Shown here: piece after piece, positions 1 to 5,243 of the stretch
Layout: each line of letters starts with the position of its first letter
Position numbering within the stretch: the first letter of the stretch is position 1
Translations under genes and position numbers: made by a program
Notes under the pieces: model-generated
What the model was told of the DNA's origin: nothing
Database searches by the model: none
Seen by the model: the letters and a program-made list of their open reading frames with translations, nothing else
Source: Elusimicrobia bacterium CG08_land_8_20_14_0_20_44_26
Lineage (GTDB): Bacteria > CG03
Reading direction: 5' to 3'
Assembly (NCBI GenBank): GCA_002779055.1
Contig: PEXM01000005.1
Location: forward strand, 968-6,210
DNA length: 5,243 nt

Positions 1-1
1 A

Positions 2-1012
2 AGCGAAGGTAAAAGATGCAGCGAACTTTTAAATCAAAAGGAGGAAATTCTGAAAAATATTGCATCTCCTGAAATCATAGATAAACTTTATAAAAAATTT
101 TCAAGAAAAAGTTTAACCAATTACGCATTTACAAAAGAGACCGGTCTAACTCCCTCCATGTGGCTTCAAAAAAAACAAAAACTGAGCAAAATAGAAGATA
201 AGTTAACGAAGCAGAAGAAAGAATGCCTGCAGCAGCCGGAAAAACTATTTGAGATTTACAACGAGTTTAACGTTCTTGAAAAGGAAATCCGGGAAATGAA
301 ACTCAGGGTCGTCAGGAGCAATCTGCGGCTCGTTGTTTCCATAGCCAAGCATCATTCCAATATTCACCTTTCGCTGCTTGATCTTATACAGGAAGGCTGT
401 ATAGGCCTTATGAAAGCGGTTGATAAATTTGAATATAAAAAAGGATTTAAATTCTCCACTTATGCCACATGGTGGATCCGGCAGTCCATAAACAGAGCCA
501 TAGCCGACCAGGCGAGGACGATAAGAATTCCCGTGCATATGAAGGAAGTTATAAGCAAAGTGTCCAGTTTTTCGCAGAAGTTCCGTCACAGTAAGGGAGT
601 CGATCCAACGCCGGAAGAATGCGCCGAAGCTTTAAAAATTCCCGTAGAGAGGATTTACACGGTGCTGAAAGTTATGCCGGAACCTTTTTCGCTGTCTCAG
701 CCCGTGGGTGATGAGGATGACGCCCAGCTTGAAGAATATGTCAAAGACACGACGATGTTAAACCCTGAGGAATCGGCTCAAATGGAACTTTTGAAGGGAG
801 AAGTCAGGAAACTGATTGATGTCCTCTCCGACAGGGAGGGGGAGATTCTGAGGCTTCGGTACGGGATTGATTCAGGATTCCCGCGCACTCTTGAGGAGGT
901 GGGAAAAATATTCAATGTCACCCGCGAAAGAATCCGTCAGATTGAGGCAAAGGCGATATTGAAACTCAGGGATATAGCCGAGTCAAAAAAGTTGAGACAG
1001 TATATAGAATAA
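2..1012 (+). CDS. rpoD: Primary (group 1-like) RNA polymerase sigma-70 factor, 5'-partial
   Basis: Promoter-recognition subunit of RNA polymerase. The frame is open from the left edge (codons from nt 2) to TAA at 1010-1012, so the ATG at 158 is internal and the true start lies outside the window; 336 residues are visible. Region 2 lies at about nt 293-541, with the core-binding part ([12 protein letters not shown]), [18 protein letters not shown] and the -10-recognition helix [20 protein letters not shown] followed by [10 protein letters not shown]. Region 3 follows ([19 protein letters not shown]). Region 4 is at about nt 806-997, with [16 protein letters not shown] and the -35 helix-turn-helix [20 protein letters not shown]. 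These motifs are near-identical to RpoD and complete. The lysine-rich, helical stretch at nt 2-290 is unlike region 1.2 and may be the end of the non-conserved region found before region 2 in many RpoD proteins (inference). A group 2 (RpoS-like) sigma is less likely but cannot be excluded without the N-terminus. Its stop overlaps the murC start by 1 nt. Confidence 0.93.
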   Translation, partial: SEGKRCSELLNQKEEILKNIASPEIIDKLYKKFSRKSLTNYAFTKETGLTPSMWLQKKQKLSKIEDKLTKQKKECLQQPEKLFEIYNEFNVLEKEIREMKLRVVRSNLRLVVSIAKHHSNIHLSLLDLIQEGCIGLMKAVDKFEYKKGFKFSTYATWWIRQSINRAIADQARTIRIPVHMKEVISKVSSFSQKFRHSKGVDPTPEECAEALKIPVERIYTVLKVMPEPFSLSQPVGDEDDAQLEEYVKDTTMLNPEESAQMELLKGEVRKLIDVLSDREGEILRLRYGIDSGFPRTLEEVGKIFNVTRERIRQIEAKAILKLRDIAESKKLRQYIE

Positions 1013-2484
1013 TGGAATTGAAGGAAAAAATGTCTAAGCGAGGTAAAAAAAAGAGGATGAGCAAAAATTCGTTTTCTGCGGACAGTTTCACGGGATGTCC
1101 TGCCCCGAAGGACAGGTTTATGTTAAGCGGCATACGGAATATTCATTTCGTAGGCATTGGCGGAACAGGTATGAGCGGCATCGCTGAAGTTTTGAAAAGA
1201 TACGGCTATACGATTACGGGTTCCGATATTGTTATAACTCCAGTGACCCGGCGGCTCGCATCTATGGGCTGCAAGATTTTTACGGGTCACCGCTCATCAA
1301 ACGTGAAAAACGCTCATGTCGTCGTTTATTCTTCTGCGGTCAATCAGGAAAATATTGAAGTCGTGGCCGCGGCGAAAAATAATATTCCGGTTATTCAGAG
1401 AGCCGAAATGCTCGGCGAACTGATGAGGATAAAGTACGGGATTGCCATAGCGGGCAGCCACGGTAAAACATCCACGACTTCAATGGTGAGTCAAATTCTT
1501 TCATCCGCCGGATACGACCCCACGATGGTTATAGGCGGCCTTTTTAAAAATATAGGCACAGGCGGCTACAAGGGCTCCGGCGATTTTCTTGTAGCGGAAG
1601 CAGACGAATCGGACGCGTCGTTCCTGAGGCTTTCCCCTGTGCTCGTGGCAGTGACGAATATAGACGACGACCACCTGAATTTTTACGGCAATATGGATAA
1701 CCTGAAACAGACCTTTGTCGATTTTATAAACAGTGTTCCTTTTTACGGAATGGCTTTTTTATGCATTGATGATGTTAACGTCGCCGAAATACTTCCGCAG
1801 TTGAGGAAAAAATATTTCACATACGGATTTTCGGATAAGGCGGATTACGTTATAAAAATATTAGAAACGGGATTTTTCAATACGAAATATGAAATTAATT
1901 TCAGGGGCCGGCGAGCGGGGTCGCTCACGGTTCCGTTACCGGGTCTGCACAACGTTCTGAATTCCGCTTTGGCGGCCTGCATCTGTCTTAATCTCGGCGT
2001 TGCTCTTTCAAAAATAAAAATCGCCCTTAAAGGTTATATGGGCGTTTCGCGCAGGTTTGACGTCAGAGGCGTCAAGAACGGCATTATTGTGATAGACGAT
2101 TACGCTCATCATCCGACGGAAGTGAAAATGACGGTCAGAACAGCGCGCGAGACCTGGCCGGATAAGAGAATCGTTGTTCTTTTTCAGCCCCACCGGTATA
2201 CGAGGACAAAGGAGCAGGCGTGGCAACTCGGGCGCTCTTTTGACAGAGCGGATGCCGTGTGCATTCTACCGATTTATTCCGCCGGCGAGGAAAAAATACC
2301 AGGCATAACCTCGCAACTTATATGGGAGAATATTCCCCGCACGATAAGAAAAAAAATGTTTTCATCGATTGACGAGGCCTCGGAGATTCTTGCCAAAATG
2401 CTGAAAAAAAACGATGTTTTTATTACGGTGGGCGCTGGCGATGTCTATAAGGTCGGAGAGAGTATACTTAAAAAACTTAAATGA
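1012..2484 (+). CDS. murC: UDP-N-acetylmuramate--L-alanine ligase MurC
   Basis: Cytoplasmic ATP-dependent ligase (EC 6.3.2.8) that adds L-Ala to UDP-MurNAc, the first step of the peptidoglycan stem peptide. Numbering from ATG 1012: Rossmann nucleotide-sugar motif HFVGIGGTGMSGIAEVL at 45-61; P-loop AGSHGKTSTTSM at 147-158; EADESDASF at 196-204; TNIDDDH at 215-221; GLHNVLNSALAA at 311-322; SRRFDVRG at 346-353; C-terminal DDYAHHPTEV at 362-371, FQPHRYTRT at 391-399 and GAGDVY at 474-479. All three Mur ligase domains are present and 490 aa is near the usual length. The EADESDASF and AHHPTE signatures favour MurC over Mpl or MurD/E/F. The start is uncertain. ATG 1012 overlaps the sigma stop (TAATG) but gives a basic 36-residue leader absent from typical MurC and has no clear Shine-Dalgarno. 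ATG 1120 begins just before the conserved fold and has AAGGA 7 nt upstream; ATG 1030 also follows an AAGGA. The 1012 start is kept because the same 1-nt overlap recurs at the other junctions. Usual murC neighbours (murG, murB, ddl, ftsQ) are not seen here. Confidence 0.96.
   Translation: MELKEKMSKRGKKKRMSKNSFSADSFTGCPAPKDRFMLSGIRNIHFVGIGGTGMSGIAEVLKRYGYTITGSDIVITPVTRRLASMGCKIFTGHRSSNVKNAHVVVYSSAVNQENIEVVAAAKNNIPVIQRAEMLGELMRIKYGIAIAGSHGKTSTTSMVSQILSSAGYDPTMVIGGLFKNIGTGGYKGSGDFLVAEADESDASFLRLSPVLVAVTNIDDDHLNFYGNMDNLKQTFVDFINSVPFYGMAFLCIDDVNVAEILPQLRKKYFTYGFSDKADYVIKILETGFFNTKYEINFRGRRAGSLTVPLPGLHNVLNSALAACICLNLGVALSKIKIALKGYMGVSRRFDVRGVKNGIIVIDDYAHHPTEVKMTVRTARETWPDKRIVVLFQPHRYTRTKEQAWQLGRSFDRADAVCILPIYSAGEEKIPGITSQLIWENIPRTIRKKMFSSIDEASEILAKMLKKNDVFITVGAGDVYKVGESILKKLK
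1108..1122 (+). promoter_or_regulatory. Candidate ribosome binding site and alternative murC start
   Basis: AAGGA at 1108-1112 is followed, after 7 nt, by an in-frame ATG at 1120. Translation from here would give a protein beginning MLSGIRNIHFVGIGG, which matches where MurC proteins normally begin. It competes with the coupled ATG at 1012, which lacks a visible Shine-Dalgarno. The sequence alone does not decide between them. Confidence 0.45.
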
Positions 2485-2486
2485 AT

Positions 2487-2559
2487 AGGGACGGTTCTAA
2501 TACTTTTGGGGGAATGGGGACGGTTCTTATTAGGAACCGTCCCCATTATACCGTCCCCT
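2487..2559. repeat. Nested inverted repeat, REP-like (GGGGACGGTTC family)
   Basis: An intergenic repeat fills most of the 111-bp gap between murC and the rimP-like ORF. The inner palindrome is 2513-2547: AATGGGGACGGTTC pairs perfectly with GAACCGTCCCCATT (14 bp), extendable by a G-T wobble and a T-A pair to leave a 3-nt loop. An outer pair, GGGACGGT at 2488-2495 with ACCGTCCC at 2550-2557, encloses it. GGGACGGTTCT also occurs twice as a direct repeat (2488-2498 and 2517-2527). This layout resembles REP/BIME elements, which RAYT (TnpA-REP, Y1) transposases are thought to mobilise. No transposase is in the window. From memory the motif is a widespread dispersed repeat in many uncultivated bacteria. 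There is no T-run after the stem, so it does not look like an intrinsic terminator, although the hairpin could affect mRNA stability or translation. Confidence 0.85.
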
Positions 2560-2595
2560 TTGCGTGCCCGGTGTGTATTTGATAACATTAGTGTT

Positions 2596-2835
2596 ATGAA
2601 TAAGATTAAATTAAACGGAATTGCGGGCAGACCTTCCACCGGCGGCAACGGCCGGATCAGGACGATAGATGAGTTCCGTCGAAAAATATCCTTTAACGTG
2701 AGAATCAGCAGGAGAAATGGCACGCGGCTTGACGGAATCATATTGAGAGTAGAAGGCGAGAATATAATTGTGGCATCTCCCCTTGAAGAAAGGGTTAATA
2801 TAAATGATGTCACCGAAGCGAGGGTTTTAGCATAG
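2596..2835 (+). CDS. rimP: RimP C-terminal-domain-only protein (truncated ribosome maturation factor)
   Basis: 79-residue ORF from ATG 2596 to TAG 2833-2835. Residues 20-79 read like the end of RimP: GRIRTIDEFRRKI (19-31) fits the RPL-x-T-x-x-DF-x-R-x-x-G linker, then a small SH3-like beta domain with GTRLDGIILRVEGENIIV (42-59) and VNINDVTEARVLA (67-79), comparable to the GVI...VDGE...ALSNIQKANLV pattern of known RimP. Its position directly before nusA is the standard rimP place. Full RimP is about 150 residues and assists 30S maturation; here the N-terminal alpha/beta domain is missing, and only 111 bp, mostly repeat, separates the ORF from murC. No reading frame of that gap encodes the missing half. 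There is no Shine-Dalgarno before ATG 2596. An in-frame TTG at 2506 would extend the protein through the repeat, which looks artificial. The frame is intact and still ends in a 1-nt overlap with nusA. It could be a functional small protein or a remnant. The RimP assignment is from remembered family pattern, not a search. Confidence 0.68.
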   Translation: MNKIKLNGIAGRPSTGGNGRIRTIDEFRRKISFNVRISRRNGTRLDGIILRVEGENIIVASPLEERVNINDVTEARVLA

Positions 2836-2837
2836 TG
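2818..2837 (+). promoter_or_regulatory. nusA Shine-Dalgarno and coupled GTG start
   Basis: GCGAGGG at 2818-2824 lies 10 nt before GTG 2835, inside the end of the rimP-like ORF. The G of the TAG stop (2833-2835) is the first base of the GTG start. No ATG lies near the start of the conserved NusA N-terminus ([17 protein letters not shown]), which makes GTG the most sensible start. The overlap suggests stop-restart coupling. Confidence 0.6.
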
Positions 2838-3986
2838 TCAAAAGAATTTCTTGCGGCTTTAGAGCAGATTGAGTATGAAAAAGGCATACCGAAGGATGAG
2901 TTAATAACTCTTATAGAGCATGCGGTTGAAAAGTGTCTCTTGAGACATTATCCCCTTGCCTCGCGCTACAGGGTGAAATTGAACGGTGAAACGGGCGAAG
3001 TGCATGCGTGGGGAATAAAAAAGGCGGTGGAGAAAGTGTCTAATCCCAGGGATGAAATTCTTTTGTCCGCAGCTTTAGCGATTGACCCGAAAGCGAAAAT
3101 TGACTGCGATGTGGAAGTGACGATTGACGTCGGCGAAATAGCGAGGATAGCAAGCCAGACGATAGAGAAAGTGATATCCCAAAGGATCAGGGAATATGAA
3201 AAAAGTTCTGTTTTTAAAAAGTATAAAAAGTTGGAGCACAAGATAATAACGGGCAGGATTTTTAGGTTTATAGGCCGCAAGGCAATCGTAGACCTTGGGG
3301 ATACCGAAGCTGTGCTACCGGCTTGCGAACAGATTCCGAAACAATTTCTGCGGCTTAATTCCCATGTGAGGGCCTATGTCATGGAAGTCGTGGGCGATGA
3401 GAGAAAAAACGATGTGGTTCTTTCAAGAACTCATCCTGATTTTTTAAAAGTTCTTCTTGCGGAAGAAGTTCCGGAAGTGAAAGAGGGAATTGTTGAAGTG
3501 CTTAAAGTCGTAAGAAGTCCGGGTTTGCGCGCAAAGGTTCTGGTAAAGTCGAATAATGATAAAATAGACCCCGTGGGCACGTGTATCGGCGTCAGGGGAA
3601 ACAGAATAAAACAGATAATCAACGAACTTGCCGGCGAAAAAATAGATTTGATAGCGAGCGACCTTAAACCGAAAAAACTTATTGCCGCTTCATTGAGTCC
3701 CGCGAGAGTTGACGAATCGCAGGTTTCGCTCAATAAAAAGGCAATGAAAGCCACGGTTGAGGTTCCGTCCGATCAGAGGGCAAAGGTTCTCGGCGCCGAC
3801 GGTATCAATATTTCTCTCGCTTGCAGAATTTCGGGGTGGGATATAGACGTTGTAACAACCGTTTCTTCGGAAAAAGGTGAAGCGAAAGCAAAAGAAGAAA
3901 ACGAAACGAAAGAGTCAAAAGCGGATAAGGGCGATGAATCCATCCCAACAAGTGGAACGGAACCCGTCCCCGAGGATAAAGAGTAA
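2835..3986 (+). CDS. nusA: Transcription termination/antitermination factor NusA
   Basis: RNA-polymerase-binding elongation factor that modulates pausing, intrinsic termination and antitermination. 383 residues from GTG 2835. Domains in order: N-terminal polymerase-binding domain about 1-130, opening [20 protein letters not shown] and containing [15 protein letters not shown] before the helical linker; S1 RNA-binding domain about 136-200 ([29 protein letters not shown]); KH1 about 201-280 with [20 protein letters not shown] and a GxxG loop at 252-255 (GVRG), then [20 protein letters not shown]2 about 281-347 with [19 protein letters not shown] (GxxG at 320-323) and GWDIDV. Residues about 348-383 are a charged low-complexity tail rich in Lys and Glu. 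The acidic repeats of the longer E. coli-type NusA (about 495 aa) are absent; the length is close to the shorter Bacillus-type protein. It sits between the rimP-like ORF and infB with 1-nt overlaps on both sides. ylxR and ylxQ-type genes, often found between nusA and infB, are missing. Confidence 0.97.
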   Translation: MSKEFLAALEQIEYEKGIPKDELITLIEHAVEKCLLRHYPLASRYRVKLNGETGEVHAWGIKKAVEKVSNPRDEILLSAALAIDPKAKIDCDVEVTIDVGEIARIASQTIEKVISQRIREYEKSSVFKKYKKLEHKIITGRIFRFIGRKAIVDLGDTEAVLPACEQIPKQFLRLNSHVRAYVMEVVGDERKNDVVLSRTHPDFLKVLLAEEVPEVKEGIVEVLKVVRSPGLRAKVLVKSNNDKIDPVGTCIGVRGNRIKQIINELAGEKIDLIASDLKPKKLIAASLSPARVDESQVSLNKKAMKATVEVPSDQRAKVLGADGINISLACRISGWDIDVVTTVSSEKGEAKAKEENETKESKADKGDESIPTSGTEPVPEDKE

Positions 3987-3988
3987 TG
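3972..3988 (+). promoter_or_regulatory. infB Shine-Dalgarno and TAATG coupled start
   Basis: GAGGA at 3972-3976 lies 9 nt before ATG 3986. The ATG shares its A with the nusA TAA stop (3984-3986). This fixes the infB start and indicates coupled translation with nusA. The downstream residues ([21 protein letters not shown]) match an IF2_N module, supporting this start. Confidence 0.65.
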
Positions 3989-5243
3989 GCTGCAAAATAC
4001 AAATGCCGAATTAGCGAATTCGCGAAAGACGAGGGAATCTCCGCCAAAGAAGTGATAGCGGAACTTTCTAAATCCGGAATTAGCGGCAAAACGGCAAGTT
4101 CGGGGCTCACGGAAAATGATGTGAAGGAGTTGAAAAAGAAATTTGCCCCGGCGAACAAAGAGAATGCAGTCAAAAAAGAGGTCTCTTCCAAAAAATCACC
4201 CGCAAAGAAAAAAACGCCTGCGCCTAAAAAGAAACCCGTTGTGGTGGTTGAAAAAATTTCTGAAACCGAAATTCCCGAAAAAAAAGAAACAGCGGCGCCC
4301 GAAACCGCGAAAAAAGCGAGAAAGAGCGCTTCAAAATATGTTAAGAAGATACACGAATTGGCAAAAGAACTCGGCGTTGCGAGCGCCACTCTGATAGAGA
4401 AAATAAGCGCTCTCGGGATTTCCGGGAAAAAACCCAGTTCAGGCATCACGGAAGAGGAATATAACCTCATTCGCGGTAAATTTTTCGGGGAGGAAAAGAA
4501 GAAAAAAGCCGCAGAAACTCGGGAGCAGAAAAGAAAAGAAAAAGTGAAAAAGCCGGAAGAAGCGCCTCCTCCGCCGCCGCCTCCGCCGCCGAAGAAGACG
4601 ATAAAAATTGATGTAACGACAACCGTAAGTTCCCTCGCAGAGAAACTTAAAATGTCTTCGGGGACGCTTATTAAGAAACTCATTAAACAGGGGATAATAA
4701 CCACAATAAACCAGCGGCTGGATTTTGATACCGCATCTCTCATAATACAGGAAGAAGGTTTTGAGCCCGAAATTGTAGATATTTATGAAGACGCTTTAGA
4801 AAAATCCGACGACAGGGATATAACCAGAGCCGTGAAGCGCCCTCCTGTTATCACAATAATGGGGCATGTTGACCACGGAAAAACGTCTCTTTTAGATTAC
4901 ATAAGAAAATCGCACATAACGCAGAAGGAATTCGGTAACATAACCCAGCACATAGGCGCTTATCAGGTCAAGCACGGGGATAAAAAAATAACTTTTATAG
5001 ACACGCCCGGACATGAGGCATTTACCGCGATGCGTCTTCGCGGCGCACAGGTGACGGATATTGTGGTTCTCGTCGTTGACGCCTGTGACGGCGTAATGCC
5101 GCAGACGCGGGAGGCAATAAGTCATGCGCGTCTGGCGGGAGTGCCTATAATAGTTGCGATGAACAAAATGGATTTATCTCACGCCAATCCCGAGAAGGTT
5201 AAGCAGCAACTCTCCCAGGAAAATCTTCTGCCGGAGGAGTGGG
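3986..5243 (+). CDS. infB: Translation initiation factor IF-2, 3'-partial
   Basis: GTPase that binds fMet-tRNA to the 30S subunit and promotes 50S joining. 419 codons are visible and the frame is open at the right edge. Residues 4-53 form an IF2_N-like module ([20 protein letters not shown]) and 117-166 a second, similar one ([20 protein letters not shown]). A Lys/Pro/Ala/Glu-rich linker joins them, another follows, and nine prolines occupy 194-202. Residues 207-263 form a third module, the conserved one next to the G domain ([20 protein letters not shown]). The G domain begins about 287 ([20 protein letters not shown]): G1 GHVDHGKT 293-300; switch I Thr in [11 protein letters not shown]3 DTPGH 339-343; G4 NKMD 393-396; also [19 protein letters not shown]. 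All catalytic motifs visible are intact, including the switch II His343. The G5 motif and domains II-IV, including the fMet-tRNA-binding C2 domain, lie beyond the window. The long N-terminal arm is of the kind seen in many bacteria, but the repeated IF2_N module is notable. Confidence 0.97.
   Translation, partial: MAAKYKCRISEFAKDEGISAKEVIAELSKSGISGKTASSGLTENDVKELKKKFAPANKENAVKKEVSSKKSPAKKKTPAPKKKPVVVVEKISETEIPEKKETAAPETAKKARKSASKYVKKIHELAKELGVASATLIEKISALGISGKKPSSGITEEEYNLIRGKFFGEEKKKKAAETREQKRKEKVKKPEEAPPPPPPPPPKKTIKIDVTTTVSSLAEKLKMSSGTLIKKLIKQGIITTINQRLDFDTASLIIQEEGFEPEIVDIYEDALEKSDDRDITRAVKRPPVITIMGHVDHGKTSLLDYIRKSHITQKEFGNITQHIGAYQVKHGDKKITFIDTPGHEAFTAMRLRGAQVTDIVVLVVDACDGVMPQTREAISHARLAGVPIIVAMNKMDLSHANPEKVKQQLSQENLLPEEW

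Noticed and set aside
2513..2550. Palindrome as an intrinsic terminator of murC
   Set aside because: The stem is strong but is followed by ATTATACCG rather than a T-run, so only a hairpin can be claimed.
2560..2588. Possible -35/-10 promoter (TTGCGT, 17-nt spacer, TAACAT) before the rimP-like ORF
   Set aside because: Only 3 of 6 and 4 of 6 matches to consensus, and it would leave just a few nucleotides before the ATG. Too weak to annotate, although a promoter here would make sense after the repeat.
2506..2595. TTG-initiated 30-residue N-terminal extension of the rimP-like ORF
   Set aside because: It is a translation of the palindromic repeat with no Shine-Dalgarno before it and no RimP resemblance; ATG 2596 is preferred.
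2482..2595. murC TGA readthrough into the same open frame, giving a MurC-RimP fusion, or TGA recoded as an amino acid
   Set aside because: MurC ends at its usual length just before the TGA, and no conserved coding gene in the window contains an internal TGA. The shared frame through the short gap is likely chance.
3957..3971. GGAACCCGTCCCC in the nusA tail, resembling one arm of the REP-like repeat
   Set aside because: It has an extra C, no inverted partner nearby, and is fully explained as in-frame codons of the NusA tail; likely coincidence.
4143..4394. Arg/Lys-rich open frame on the + strand inside infB
   Set aside because: It is an out-of-frame reading of the lysine-rich IF-2 linker, with no family resemblance.
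3805..4743. Long minus-strand open frame with a run of glycines opposite the infB arm
   Set aside because: It is antisense to nusA/infB; its glycine run is the complement of the proline codons and its composition is phenylalanine/serine-rich as expected from Lys/Glu codons read backwards. The + strand encodes clear IF-2.
4892..5125. Minus-strand open frame opposite the IF-2 G domain
   Set aside because: It lies antisense to the highly conserved GTPase motifs and shows no recognisable features.

Overview
This window is part of a housekeeping gene cluster from a bacterium, all on the + strand. The order is: a primary sigma factor (5' end outside the window), murC, a short gene that looks like the C-terminal half of rimP, nusA, and the first 419 codons of infB (3' end outside the window). 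The rimP-nusA-infB order is the classic transcription/translation operon of bacteria. A murC gene wedged between it and a sigma-70 gene is not a usual arrangement.

Organism: MurC and a primary sigma factor show a peptidoglycan-making bacterium. Base composition is moderate, with many ATA isoleucine and AGA/AGG arginine codons, and the coding is very compact. IF-2 is long-armed, and a GGGGACGGTTC-type palindrome sits between genes. That palindrome family is, from memory, common in uncultivated Gram-negative lineages such as Omnitrophota and Elusimicrobiota. This placement is a low-confidence impression, not a demonstrated assignment.

Layout: 2-1012 sigma factor, open to the left edge; 1012-2484 murC, starting in the sigma stop codon (TAATG); 2485-2595 the only intergenic gap, filled mostly by a nested inverted repeat (2487-2559) resembling REP elements; 2596-2835 RimP C-terminal-domain ORF; 2835-3986 nusA, starting in the rimP stop (TAGTG); 3986 onward infB, starting in the nusA stop (TAATG). 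No tRNA, rRNA, CRISPR array, complete mobile element or convincing terminator was seen.

How the genes fit: sigma recruits RNA polymerase to promoters, NusA controls elongation, pausing and termination, RimP helps 30S maturation, and IF-2 places initiator tRNA. MurC adds L-alanine to UDP-MurNAc in cell-wall synthesis. The 1-nt stop/start overlaps suggest translational coupling on both sides of the repeat, but nothing shows that transcription crosses the repeat. The point most worth checking is the repeat itself: it lies exactly where the N-terminal half of rimP should be, so the gene may have been truncated by repeat-linked rearrangement, or the two blocks may have been joined at the repeat in assembly.
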